NCBI GenBank assembly: GCA_043228905.1
Contig: JBHGNT010000020.1
Span: forward strand, 1,240,001 to 1,304,000
Reading direction: 5' to 3'
From: Azolla caroliniana
Taxonomy: Eukaryota > Polypodiophyta
Length of the DNA stretch: 64,000 bases
Within the stretch, counting starts at the first letter, position 1; each line of letters opens with the position of its first letter. Below, piece after piece: positions 46,801-56,621 of this stretch. The position numbers and the translations under genes are program-made. A model generated the notes under the pieces. That model saw only the letters and a list, made by a program, of their open reading frames with translations, had not been told where the DNA came from and made no database searches.

Positions 46801-47950
46801 GCACCTGGTATGCCGGTTGAAGAAGAGCCTTTACGGACTGAAGCAGGCTCCCCGGCAATGGTACCGGAAGTTCGACTCCTTCATGACCGACGAAGGGTAC
46901 CTCAAAACGCAGTCCGACCACTGCGTGTTTGTGAAGAAGTTCGAAGGAGGAGACTCTCTAATACTCCTCCTGTACGTGGACGACATGTTGATCGTCGGAC
47001 GGGACCAGGTCAAGATACGGATGCTGAAGAAGGCTCTTCACCGAACCTTCTCAATGAAGGACCTGGGTCCGGCGAGGCAAATACTAGGGATGCACATCAT
47101 CCGGGACCGGAAGAAGAAGCAGTTGTGGCTGTCACAGGAGAAGTACGTGACGAAGGTGCTTCACCGGTTCAACATGTCGGAAGCAAGACCGGTCGGATCG
47201 ACCCTCCCGGCAAACTGCAAGCTGTCCAGCAAACAAAGTCCCAAGACAAAGGCTGAAAAGGAGGATATGATGAAAGTGCCGTATGCCTCAGCCGTCGGGA
47301 GCTTGATGTACGCCATGGTGTGTACAAGACCGGACATAGGATATGCAGTCGGAGTGGTGAGCCGGTACATGAGCAATCCCGGCAAAGAGCATTGGAACGC
47401 GGCCAAGTGGATACTCCGATACCTGAAAGGCACGGCAAACGTGTGCCTCCGATTCGGCTCCGGTAAGCCCGAACTCGACGGCTTCACCGATTCGGATATG
47501 TCGGCTGATGCAGATACCAGCCGGTCCACATCAGGGTATGTGATGACGTATGCAGGGGGAGCCGTTTCGTGGCAGTCGAGGCTGCAGAAGACGGTTGCGT
47601 TGTCAACCACGGAGGCGGAGTACATGGCAGCTGTTGAAGCCGGCAAGGAAATAATATGGATGAAGGACTTCATTAGAGAGCTCGGTATCCGGCAGGAGGA
47701 GTACCGACTCTACTGCGACAGTCAGAGTGCAATCCACCTTGCGAAGAACGCGGCCTATCACTCCTGGACGAAGCACATCCAGCGAAGATATCACTGGATC
47801 CGGGAAAGGATAGAAGACAAGGAGTTTGTGCTGACAAAGATCCACACGGACGAGAACGGGTCGGATATGCTGACCAAGGTGCTCACACCCGAGAAGCTGG
47901 AAGCATGCCGGAAGAGGATCGGATTGGAAAGACATCCCATGCCGAAGTGA
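43877..47950 (+). CDS. Copia Gag-Pol polyprotein, intact
   Basis: A single 1357-residue frame. The Gag core (residues about 10-190) is followed by a zinc knuckle CFHCGKPGHFRKNY at 233-246, in which the final Cys of CCHC is Tyr. The protease active site is VDSGAS (Asp320). Integrase has its HHCC region at about 447-490 (ELWHKRLCH..CTDCLAGK) and catalytic Asp509 (HTDV), Asp571 (RADNGGEY) and Glu606 (LAERMN). RT starts near 850, with MDVKTAFLHGDL and the catalytic YVDD at 1033-1036. RNase H has FTDSD, STTEAEYMA and LYCDSQSAIHLAKN. Length and domain order are normal for copia. The start was chosen as the first ATG after the PBS. It is probably competent for transposition, except for the question raised by the altered zinc knuckle. 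Confidence 0.96.
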   Translation: MEGGGSGQPGMMVLTAQNYADWKIKMEDLVIVWDLYEPIDRSEIPKGVLESEWRLLNRKAVATIRQYVDVSVLQHVANDTNAYEMWRKLSGLYERKNALNRTSLMRKIVNLKYRDGESMVEHVSTFMGFVNQLAAIKFPLEDAMQAIILMCTLPESWENLVVTLSTSCTEDNLSLQTVKTSILNEEARRRDKEPASDTKALLTESDRGRQWNRSPQRREKSGTRSQSRGRPTCFHCGKPGHFRKNYRHYRKDNGADDTDSKKSPERKGAYRGATDRRGSDRRGQDRKGTTALAASEEEIMLITEEGELNIAGDETTWVVDSGASFHLTPERRYFSSYTAGEHGCVRMGNEGTCRIAGIGDVWLTTPTGCKMLLKDVRHVPEVRLNLISAGRLDDEGYTGSIRNGVMKFSKGSLIVARARKDNTLYLMNARLFPEELNVAVDTAGELWHKRLCHMSEKGMKRLAEDNLIPVKHVHLEKCTDCLAGKQNRTSFHSRLPTRRSAPLELVHTDVCQVETKSHGGAQYFVTFIDDHSRKLWTAPMKTKDQVLCVFKELHARVERESGKKLKAIRADNGGEYRGQFQEYCRSKGIRLEFTVPKTPELNGLAERMNRTIMERVRSMLAHAKLPKGFWAEAMSTATYVINRSPSVPLDGDTLQKVWTGKEVSYRHLKVFGCLAYVHVAKDRRGKLDPKTRPCIFLGYGDDEFGYRVWDPVDKKIFRSRDIIFMEDKTLADWESEKKMKSSKSTGEDQLYEEQSRPARDRLALEDPAEDGEETEPAEEDENDTGTGPDPEMDSDEEESEEPVTEAPERRYPLRERRAPRRFPEPEHVLLTDEGEPESFEEAKHDTQSRRWLSAMQDEMDSLHENHTYELVELPKGKRALRNKWVFKLKPGDAGNPPRYKARIVVKGFQQKKGVDFDEIFAPVVKMTSIRTVLSIAASMDLEVEQMDVKTAFLHGDLDEEIYMQQPEGFEKKGKEHLVCRLKKSLYGLKQAPRQWYRKFDSFMTDEGYLKTQSDHCVFVKKFEGGDSLILLLYVDDMLIVGRDQVKIRMLKKALHRTFSMKDLGPARQILGMHIIRDRKKKQLWLSQEKYVTKVLHRFNMSEARPVGSTLPANCKLSSKQSPKTKAEKEDMMKVPYASAVGSLMYAMVCTRPDIGYAVGVVSRYMSNPGKEHWNAAKWILRYLKGTANVCLRFGSGKPELDGFTDSDMSADADTSRSTSGYVMTYAGGAVSWQSRLQKTVALSTTEAEYMAAVEAGKEIIWMKDFIRELGIRQEEYRLYCDSQSAIHLAKNAAYHSWTKHIQRRYHWIRERIEDKEFVLTKIHTDENGSDMLTKVLTPEKLEACRKRIGLERHPMPK

Positions 47951-47960
47951 AGGGGGAGTT
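47949..47960 (+). other. Polypurine tract
   Basis: GAAGGGGGAGTT immediately before the 3' LTR, overlapping the gag-pol stop codon. It would prime plus-strand DNA synthesis. Confidence 0.85.
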
Positions 47961-48571
47961 TGTCGGGATTACGGTCCCTTCGGATGGGATGGTCGGATGT
48001 CGGAGATGAATGCCGACGAGCCCGGTTTCGGTTTCGGAACCGGATGATGAAGACCCCGGCTTCGGAGCCGGATGACGAATATACCCGGAGAGCGATCCGG
48101 ATGCAGGGACATATCCGTGAATATGTTTGCTATGGGCCCCTGAGGCTACAGTTGTAAATAGCCCCAAAGTCATATATGTATAAATATGACTTAGGGCAAA
48201 CTGTTTTATTGTTGTTGATCATTTTTCTGTTTTTCCACTCAAGAGGAGTGAAGAGTGAGCAGCCGTGAGAGAGAGAGAGAGATAGAGCGTGAGAGAGGAA
48301 GAGGACGACGCCTCTTTGTATTTCCGCCGCCTGTGGCGAGGACAGCGAGCTCAAGGTCGTCGCCTTGCAGCTCGCCATTGTATACTTCTCTTTGTATAGT
48401 GTTGGTTTGGAGTCTTGTACTCCCGTGGTTTTTCCCATCTAGGGTTTTCCACGTTAATCACTGTGTATTCGTGTGTTTCTCTCTGTTTTTCCTATTTTCT
48501 GCTGCATTGATTCGAAGATTACTTGGTTGTGGCCGAGTGAAGAAGGTGAATCGAAGCGTCGATTCCCAACA
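47961..48571 (+). repeat. Copia 3' LTR
   Basis: 611 bp, identical to the 5' LTR except G at 48,106. It is followed by the target duplication ATTTT. Confidence 0.97.
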
Positions 48572-48745
48572 ATTTTGTGGCCTTGGATTCAAGCTTGAGT
48601 CTATGGATGCTATCATTACACCATGCTTGCACACATATCATTTTTTATGCGCTAAGTAGCATTTCGAGAAAGAAAATATATGTTTGGAATGTAAAAGTAC
48701 AGTTGGAGCCGAATGGTACCTATCTTGGGGTTTGAAAGTACACTC
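48572..48745 (+). pseudogene. RING-like zinc-finger 3' part of the split gene
   Basis: After the copia element the reading frame continues CGLGFKLESMD..ITPCLHTYHFLCAK, a stop (TAG 48,657), then HFEKENICLECKSTVGAEWY. The pattern C..PCxHxYHxxC..CxxC is that of a RING/PHD-type zinc finger (E3-ligase-like). Joined to 42,128-43,236 it would be a coiled coil followed by a C-terminal zinc finger. Confidence 0.5.
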
Positions 48746-48879
48746 CTATGGTATGTGATTAAGCAGTATGCAATTTGTATACTAGGATTTCATTTGTTAA
48801 TGAACAATGTTAGTATTGAATCATGAAAAAAGGATCTTGAGGAAACAATACTCATAGGTATAAGAACAAAACCAAAAGT

Positions 48880-50250
48880 GACAAATTTCATTAACAAATA
48901 GAAAGAAAGATTACAATTAATCTTAAGATTGGGATTACAAAAAGTTTAGCTAATGGAGACTGCTAGAGTAATAGATTAGAAGAATTTGAGATATGGATTC
49001 GATAGAAAATTAGGGTTTTTTGGCTTTGATAAGAGATTTTAGATTTTGAGAGATATGGCTTCCGTAGGGAAAATTAGGGTTTATGGATTTCGTAAGGAAA
49101 ATTAGGGTTTATGGCTTCCGTAAGGAAATTTAGGGATTTTGGCTTCTGTAAGGAAATTTAGGGCTTATGAGAGTTATGGTTTCCATAAGATAAGGGAACC
49201 GAGAAGGAAAAGAAAATAAAAATGGAGAGAGAGGATGAGTGTAAAAAAAAAATGGAATATATATGGAGTTCTCCGTTGATCATAGCCTTCCATGTTACTT
49301 TGCATGTCCACTTTTAGTTGCATGGCCTCTACTTTTAGTTGCATTCATTTTTAATTGCATGACATTTTCTTTTAGTTGCATGCGACCGTCCACATGACCT
49401 TTACTTTAAATTTCTTTACTTTACTTAAATTTGCCACATGATCCTATCATCTGTCCGTCTCGATCGCTGCCCATCCAATCCGTCCGGTCCGCATCTAGCC
49501 TCGTCCAGTCGCCGATTCCGCCGAATCACCGGTTTCGTCCTATCGCCAGTTGTCGGATCTATCCAGTTTCTGACACCATCCGATTGCCGATTTTGCCAAT
49601 TCCTGTTTGCTTATCGGCCGGTTCCTATTTTGCTTATCCGCCGGTTCCTGTTTGCTTCCTGACCAGTTCCGGTTTGCTTATCGGCCGGTTCTAGATTGAT
49701 TACCGATCAATTCCGGTTTGCTTACCGACCGGTTCCGGATTGCTTACCGACCGGTTCTGGTTTGCTTACCAGCGGGTTCCTGTTTGCTTTCCAACCGGTT
49801 CTTGTTTGCTTTCCGACCGGTTCCGGTTTACTTACCAGCCGGTTCCAGACTGTTTTCCGGCCGGTTCCAGTTTGCTTACCGACCAGTTCCAGTTTCCTTA
49901 CCAGCTGGTTCCGGTTCCATTACCGACCAGTTCCGGTTCCATTTTATTGCCAATCGGTTTTTGGGAACTTGGCTACATTCATCCATCTAGAAAAAGTGGC
50001 CAAAGTGCTCTTAGCACAAATGAAAAATGAGGGATCTCAATGTGCTTATATAGCCAATGCCTTAAGTTTCCTATCTATGTGGGATACTTCAAAAATTCTA
50101 TTTTCCCTATCTTCTCAAGCTTCATGTCCACCTAACTTGATATGTAGTTGCCTATTTTGTATGTAGTAAAGTGCGTTTTGAAACTCTTGAGTACATCCAT
50201 ATTTCTATAACAAGCTACTAATCTAATCTAAAATAGGGTGTGAAGATTCA
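48880..50250 (-). mobile_element. LTR-like block with minisatellite, related to 34.4-35.5 kb
   Basis: It shares with 34.44-35.47 kb the GGGATTACAAAA start, TTTTAGTTGCATGGCCTCTA, CTATCTATGTGGGATA and a GTGTGAA..CACACGGCA end. At 50,250 it truncates a gypsy integrase frame. On the minus strand it would begin TGCCGTGTGAATC. The function of repeated AGGGTTTATGG phrases at 49.0-49.15 kb is unknown. The outer edge is approximate. Confidence 0.45.
49607..49960. repeat. 22-bp minisatellite, about 15 copies
   Basis: Units of the type GCTTACCGACCGGTTCCGGTTT repeat every 22 bp with substitutions. All three plus frames are partly open and give Phe/Arg/Pro/Val repeat peptides, which is an effect of the repeat. 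Confidence 0.88.
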
Positions 50251-51218
50251 CACGGCACTGGCATACCACTTCTTCGATCCGAAATCGGCACATGGCCGCA
50301 GTCGTTTTGTTCGGCAACGCTCGGCCTTCCACCTGGTTCATCAGGTCCTCTCGAACTAGCACCAGATGTCACATCTGCCCTACCCCCATCGGCATCGTCA
50401 TCAGATCCACCATCCACTTGAAGTGGACAGTCGGAGGGTAGGTCGGGTGGAGCTCCCGGTATAGTCCCCGCCACCAGTACTTCCCCTTTAGTTTCTAGAA
50501 TGTGGCCCACATCCCGCGGTGTCCGGCCAAGGGACTCTCGTTGTACGCCATCAACAGTTCCACCTGTTCCTCTTTCTTCGCCACAACCCGGAGTGGGATG
50601 CCATTTCCCTTCTTCGGGTGCTTCCATATGCACCCATCCCATAGGAAGAATCGGTACGCCTTCTCCTTCGTCCACACCACGTCCGGTGTCATTGTCTTTA
50701 GGAACCTGTCGATCTGGAGCCACTCCCCGTCGTACTTGCTCTTGTCGAACTCGTTAAGCGTCGGAGTGCTCCCCTTGTTGTTACGTAACCCATCTCAAAG
50801 AAGTCCACGCCGACTTCTTCGTCCTCCTAAACCATGTCGTCCTCATCGTCGAATCTCGCCCTCGAAAGCATGTCGGCCATGGCGTTGTCTATTACGGAAA
50901 TGTGTCGTATTTCCGGATTCAGGAACTTGATGTATGCTATCCACCTGAGCATTTCTAGGTCTGGTGCCGCGCATCCGGAAACCATACCGAGCATCGGCAG
51001 GCAGTCCGTCTCAATTATTAACTCTGTCTCGATCAGATAGTCTTTGTCGGCCTTGACCGCCGAAACGATACCCTAGAGTACGTGTTTAACCTGGCCGTAC
51101 CCTCGTTGTCGTTCACTGAGGACATTCGCGCCGAACCGGATGGGGAACCTCGTGCCATTCTCATCCTCCTAGTTGATCACCCATCTGATTCCAGTCGGAC
51201 TCGTGTCTACGATCACGT
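50251..51218 (-). pseudogene. Gypsy element A fragment: RNase H to integrase
   Basis: The minus strand from 51,218 reads VDTSPTGIRWVIN (RNase H start), RFPIRFGANVLSERQRGYGQ, ETDCLPMLGMV and ADMLSRARFDDEDD. A frameshift leads to the integrase zinc region GHRGMWATF (50,500) and REDLMNQVEGRALPNK (about 50,330). It ends abruptly at about 50,250. It continues element A across the B LTR at 51,219-51,923: the split sequence reads GKDIPIYV|VIVDTSPTG. Confidence 0.75.
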
Positions 51219-51923
51219 TGTCGTGCCTTTCGGCTCCGGATCGTTGCGTGAGTCGGGCGAGAACCACTAAGGTTTTGGACTAGGAGAAAAGAAAATTCTA
51301 AGGCAATTAAGAATATGATATATATTGTAAGAAAGAAAGATATGAAAAACTCGTGAATCCCACGAGTATAGTGTATTAGTGAGTACTCAGATTAAGAGAG
51401 AAATATAGCTAGCAAATTCGTGAATCCCACGAATATATTATATTAATCAATCCTTGTAAAATAATCAACAACCCCATACATCTTTCTCTCCTCCTTATAT
51501 AACGATGGAAGAGGCTAAGCATAGCTTCATGCTTATTCTAAAGTGTTCATGCACACTAAATGTGCATGAGTTTCTTTTTACACTATGCTTTTATTTCCTA
51601 AATATAGTGCTCATGCTCACTAGATGTGCACGGGTAATATTTTATTGTTTTACATTTTCTTATAAATAAAGTATTCACGCACTCTAAAAATGCATGACTT
51701 ACCTTTTTAATAAAGGTACGCATAAATAAAGGTCTTATAGGTATTAAATCTATATTTAAAACACTAAGGATAAATTAGTACAATGGTAAGGTTGGGGTTT
51801 GTTTACGTGGAGGTATAGGGTTTGAATCCTACCCTATGCATGTAATAAATATTTTATTTTATTTATTATACGTACTTAAATCGGATATAGTATTTCACGT
51901 AGTGTGTGATTCACACTACGACA
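51219..51923 (-). mobile_element. Gypsy B LTR inserted in element A pol
   Basis: This 705-bp sequence is closely similar to 58,663-59,393 and flanked by ACGT on both sides (51,215-51,218 and 51,924-51,927). On the minus strand it starts TGTCGTAGTGTG. It lies in A pol at the same codon as the B 5' LTR at 59,393. It is either a solo LTR or the continuing half of a rearranged B 3' LTR. Confidence 0.82.
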
Positions 51924-52988
51924 ACGTAAATCGGAATGTCGTAAATCGGAATGTCTTTACCATAGACCGCTTTCCGAAGTGTCAATGCCGCAGCAAGTGC
52001 TTCTTGCATTTTCCGAACCGACTCCGTATGCTCCTCTCTCCACTCAAATTTACGCCCTTTCTTCAGCAATCCATAGAGCGGCTCCTCGACGTGGGCGTAA
52101 TGTGGGATCCAGATATGGTAGAACGTGCATGCTCCCAAGAATCTCGGAACTTTCGTGACCGAATTGCAGTCGCGCTTCATCGCGGAGATGGCCTCTACCT
52201 TGGCCGGCGACGGTTTCCAACCGAATGGGCTGCATAGGTGTCCGACGACCACGATCTCCAATTGCCCGAAGGCCGATTTTTCCCCGAAGAAGGTGAGCCT
52301 CACGCCCTCTAGTCTTTCCAGCACCTTCTCGCAGTCATCGACGTGTTCCGCCACGAACTTCCGGCATCCGTCCAGTCCGATTGTCTCGTCCTTATCCTCC
52401 ACCGGGCATCCTTTGATCGGGATGTCGTCTAAGAATGGCATGGTGATGTCCGGGATACAATCCCTTAGCACTTTGTTCATTGCGTTCACCATGTGGGCTA
52501 CCGAGTTCATCCCTCCTTGCGGAAGGGTACACATACGTACTAGGCAGAGACGAGTCCGCATCGTCATAATGTCCCTACTCTCCATGGTTAGCTAGAACTG
52601 ATCGTATCCCAAGTACAGATCACCGACCGAGTAAATTGACCTCCCGACGAAGGCCTCTGCGAACTCATCTATGGTCGGTCCGATTCCTGCGTTCCGAATG
52701 ATCACCTTGTTGACCGGTTGCAGGTCTTGAATGAAGCGCAGCGTGTCGTTCTTCTTGGGCACCGTAAACCACCGTTTAGAATACGGTGCACTCAATGGTT
52801 CGAGGATGCCGATATCCACCTTCTGTTTCAACAGCTCCATCAGCTTCGGGATGTGAGCTCTGAGTACTGGAATGGGTTTGAGATTCCATGGTACATGCGG
52901 TACCGTGAAGATCACCATTGCTTCCACAATCGTCGAGTCTACACACCCGATCTCCTCCGGCGAGAATACAAAGGCCTTTCCGTGCCTA
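51924..52988 (-). pseudogene. Gypsy element A RT fragment (duplicate of 59.4-60.4 kb)
   Basis: The minus-strand RT reads VPRFLGACTFYHIWIPHYAH, MPFLDDIPIKGC, MCTLPQGGMNSVAHMVNAMN and WFTVPKKNDTLRF. Nearly the same sequence occurs at 59,394-60,440. This copy has one stop near 52,592 and a 15-bp tandem duplication (GTAAATCGGAATGTC) at its left edge. The right edge at 52,988 joins a truncated B LTR. Confidence 0.85.
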
Positions 52989-53176
52989 GAACGCTAAGGA
53001 TAAGTTCGTACAATGGTAAGGTTGGGGTTTGTCTACGTGGACGTACAGGCTTCGAAGCCTGCCTATGCACGTAATAAATTTTTTTTTTTAAATATTTTAT
53101 TTTATTTATTATACGTACTTTAAATCAGATATAGTATTTTACATATTTCACGTAGTGTGTGATTCACACTACGACA
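52989..53176 (-). mobile_element. Truncated gypsy B 3' LTR
   Basis: It corresponds to the first 188 bases of the B LTR (TGTCGTAGTGTG start at 53,176) and breaks off at CTAAGGATAAG. An AGGGGGGGAG-like polypurine tract lies at 53,177-53,186 on the minus strand, just internal to it. The remainder of the LTR is absent at this point. Confidence 0.75.
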
Positions 53177-53301
53177 CTCCCCCCCTCTGAACCCACACAT
53201 CCTCCGGTATGTGCCGAAGTCCCCGATGCTTGCTATTCACCTACATCCGAAGCTTCCTTCGATTCTCTCCTTAAGTCGACTATGAGTTATAATCCACTTT
53301 C

Positions 53302-54393
53302 TTAGCTTTCTGCATCATCACGATCTTCGTCTGATTGCTCCTCCTTGTCGGTCTTGTCTAGGATCACATAGGGTTCTTCATCAATCCGCTTCTTGAAAAT
53401 CTTCACCCGTTTCCCGGGTATAGGCACTCGTAGCATTGTTCCATCTAACTTGCATAGTCGATAAGTTCCGTTGTTGAAAACTTTCCGAACCTCGTATGGC
53501 CCGAACCACCTTTTCGTGAACTTCCGCATTGTTGTATGTTGATGATCCAAACTACTGTCGTAGACAATCACCCAATCTCCTTCTTCAATCTTCCACGGTC
53601 GTAGTCGGTGCTTTGTGTCAAACCGGCTTTTATTCCTGAATCGCACTTCTTGTTGTCGGCATATTGCTTCCGCTATGTTTTCCGGTCTTCCCTCTAGTTG
53701 TCGTATCCGGACCGCTAGTAGTTCTTCCCGGCTCATCTCTTCCTTCCACAGTAGCACTGTCCATGTCGCGATCGCGGTTTCCGTTGGCATTACCGGTGCT
53801 TGTCTGGTCATGAGTTCTGCCGGCATGTAACCGGTTACGGAGCTATGCATTGTCCGATCCACCCATAGTGCATACGGAAGCATCTGCGGCCAATCCTTCA
53901 CCCTTCCATCGCATGCCTTCACAAGTGCTTTGACAATCGGACTATGTCCTCGTTCGATCTTCCCATTGGCTTCCGGATTGTATGCCGTTGTCAGTGTTAA
54001 CCGAACTCCATGTTTGGCGAAGAATCCCCTAGCTTTGTTAGAGTCAAGTTCTCCCCAATCCGCAATCACTTGTCCTACGCACCCGTACCTGCAAAACACC
54101 TCCTCCAAAAGAAATTGGCATACCGCAGAACACGTTTTCCTTCGTAGTGCTTGACCTTCTACTTGGTTTGTGAGATCTTCCCGAGCTAACACCAAGTACT
54201 TCTTTTGTCTGATCCCGGTTGGCATGGCTACAATGTCGATCATCCACTTGAAGTTGATTGTCGGCGAAAATGTCGGATGTAATTCATCTCGGTGTCGAAC
54301 CCCGGAGTAGACTTGACACTTCTCGCAGCTTCCCGTGAACTCCACTACATCTTTGTACATATTCTTCCACCAATATTTTTGTTTGATTTTCAC
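53302..54393 (-). CDS. Gypsy B integrase, C-terminal pol part
   Basis: A 363-codon open frame. The zinc-binding half is upstream (GHRGTWVTF) and ends here in CEKCQ. The catalytic core shows MIDIVAMP, REDLTNQVEGQALRRK, VIADWGELDS and NPEANGKIERGH, giving Asp, Asp and Glu in the DDE order. The C-terminal part has FTKRWFGPYEVRKVF and GTYRLCKLDGTMLRVP, a common gypsy integrase tail, and ends Asp/Glu-rich. No chromodomain is recognised. The frame is open, but RT upstream is broken, so the element is not autonomous. Confidence 0.82.
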   Translation of the reverse strand: MKIKQKYWWKNMYKDVVEFTGSCEKCQVYSGVRHRDELHPTFSPTINFKWMIDIVAMPTGIRQKKYLVLAREDLTNQVEGQALRRKTCSAVCQFLLEEVFCRYGCVGQVIADWGELDSNKARGFFAKHGVRLTLTTAYNPEANGKIERGHSPIVKALVKACDGRVKDWPQMLPYALWVDRTMHSSVTGYMPAELMTRQAPVMPTETAIATWTVLLWKEEMSREELLAVRIRQLEGRPENIAEAICRQQEVRFRNKSRFDTKHRLRPWKIEEGDWVIVYDSSLDHQHTTMRKFTKRWFGPYEVRKVFNNGTYRLCKLDGTMLRVPIPGKRVKIFKKRIDEEPYVILDKTDKEEQSDEDRDDAES

Positions 54394-54459
54394 AAAAGTT
54401 ACCCATGTTCCTCGATGTCCAACCCAATCAGATTCATGAAAGTCGGATATTATCCGGTT

Positions 54460-56520
54460 TCATTGCTCTTTCGTTCCGACTACCCGAAGTGGTATGCCAT
54501 CCGGTCTTTTCGGCTCCCTCCATATTAATCCATTTTTCAAGAAGAACTTTCGGACTTGTCTCTTCTTACTTCGGATCTCGGCTCTCTTTTCTTTATCGTT
54601 CGTTGACACCTCGATCTCTTGTAGCACCTTCTTGATCGTCAAGCTTTCTCCCTCATATTCTTCTTCTTAGAATTCTTGTATTATGTTTACTCGGCATATG
54701 TGCTCCGAAGCAAAGTAGTCTTCAGAAACTTCTTCATTATCAGATTCATCTATGACGTCTCCGAACCGAGCCCTTGATAGCATATCCGCTACTGCGTTGT
54801 CTTTTCCGGAGATGTGTTGTACGTCCTGGTTAAGCGACTTAACATATGCAATCCATCTTAGCATAGCCACATCCGGTATCGTGCAACACCGCATCATCTC
54901 GAGTATCGGAAGACAATCCGTTTCGATCACTACTTCGGCTCCGATCAAATAATCTCGATCCGATTTGATTGCCGACACAACTCCCCATAATTCTCTTTTA
55001 ACTTGTGCATACCCGCGTTGCCTTTCGTTGAGAACCTTTGCTCCAAATCGGATCGGATATCACGAACCATCCGGATCTGCTTGATTGATGATCCATCCGA
55101 TTCCGGTTGGACTTGTGTCAACCGTTACTATGATCAGTCGGTCATAGTTCGGCTTCTTTAGTGGTTTTGCCCTCCGTAGTGATTTCTTGAGCTTCTTCAC
55201 GGCTTTGGTATGCTCCGGTTTCCATTCGAACTTCTTACCCTTCCACAACAAGTGATAGAGTGGGTCCACAATATGTGCATAGACTACCAATATCTCTTCT
55301 TGCCCGAATGCCGATTTCTCCCCGGAAAGTGTTAGGTGCACATCCTCTAACTTTCAAAGCACTTTCTCGCAATCGCGAATATGGTTGACTACGAACTTTC
55401 GGCATTCTCAGTCATCCATAGTTTCATCTTTTTCTTCTACCACACATCCTTTCATCGGAATGTCATCTAGGAACAACATCGTTATCTCCGGGATGCAATC
55501 TCAAAGCACCTTGTTCATCGCGTTCATCATATGTGCAACCGAGTTTGTCGCTGCTTGTGGTAATGTGCACATTCGGACTAACCCTATCGGTATCCGCATG
55601 GTGGTGATATCTCAGCTCTCCACAGCTAGTTGGAATTGGTCATACCCGGAGTATAGGTCTGTGATGGAGTATATCGCGCGTCTGGCAAAAGCTTCCGCAA
55701 ATTCGTCCACTATCGGACCGACTCTGGAGTTCTGGATCGTGACCTTGTTCACCGGTTGCAAGTCTTGGATAAATCGGAGTGACCCATTCTTCTTCGGAAC
55801 CGTAAATCATTAATTTGAGTACGGAGCGTTTGATGGCTCTAGAATCCCCATCGCTACCTTCTCCTTGAGCAAGTCGATGACTTTCGGGATATGCGCCCGT
55901 GGCACCGGAATCAGCTTTAGGATCCATGGCACATGATCAATTGTGAAGATCACCATCGGCTCCACTATCTTCGGATCAACGCATCCTATCTCCTTTGATG
56001 TCAATGCAAATGCTTTTCCATGTTGTTCCAACATCTCACGAAACCGTTCTTCTTATTTTTGTAAGAGGAAACCACCTCCACCGATCCAAAGTTTCTTCCG
56101 GGTCTCATCTGTGAAGACATGTCCGATATCCACGGACTTCCGAAGTGTCGGATCTCCCGAGACTTCTTTCCTCTTTTGTTCGCTATCGGCAAGTAGTGGT
56201 CCCGCGGCCGGTTTCACCTTCTTCTCCACGGTCTTGTATTTCGTACTTACAATTGCTCCTTCTTTGTGGAGCGCATCCGGCCCCATTTTCGCAATGATCT
56301 CGTACATCTCAACCGATTCCACCGGAATTACCCGGTTTCCCTGGCTTGTATCTTCCGCGAGCTCTTCAAGCCGTTGTAGCGTGCTCCCATAGAACACTTC
56401 TTCGACTATTCCCACGATTTCTTTGTCTTCTTTTATTATTGATGTTGACCGTAACTTATCCTCCACTTTTTGGTATTCTTTCTTCATTCCTCCGGTTACG
56501 GCCATGTACGTGGATGCCAC
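54460..56520 (-). pseudogene. Gypsy B linker, RT and RNase H, interrupted
   Basis: The minus strand begins with the linker TKYKTVEKKVKPAAGPL (about 56,260). RT follows, with PRAHIPKVIDLLKEKV, VPKKNGSLRFIQDLQPVNKV, ITDLYSGYDQFQLAVES and MLFLDDIPMKG (FLDD at the catalytic YxDD position). RNase H follows, with VTVDTSPTGIGWIINQ, ETDCLPILEMMRC and GKDNAVADMLSRARFG. At least seven stops interrupt it, most of them TGA (for example at VES*DITT, KVL*DCIPE, DGS*YPI). Part of the thumb near 55,300 is deleted relative to element A. Confidence 0.8.
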
Positions 56521-56621
56521 ATCCGGACCGATTCATACTAGTTTTGCTCCGAGAGTTTTCTTCCTATGTGGGGTATCAGGGCTTCTCGGACTATCACTTC
56601 CCCACTCCGCAACAGTCTGCT

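Larger units (their letters stand above)
43237..48571 (+). mobile_element. Complete Ty1/copia retrotransposon
   Basis: This 5335-bp element has two 611-bp LTRs, a tRNA-iMet primer site, one uninterrupted gag-pol frame, a polypurine tract and a 5-bp target duplication ATTTT (43,232-43,236 and 48,572-48,576). The two LTRs differ at one position only (43,382 A versus 48,106 G), so insertion is recent. Fragments of close relatives occur at 28.4-29.3 kb and at the right window edge. Confidence 0.97.

Noticed and set aside
49431-50166. Pro/Arg-rich ORFs at 49.4-50.2 kb
   Set aside because: They are three overlapping frames over a 22-bp minisatellite, with no domain.
51219-51923. Independent second insertion of element B at exactly the same base
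   Set aside because: Possible in principle, but the adjacent duplicated element A sequence makes a single insertion followed by duplication more economical.
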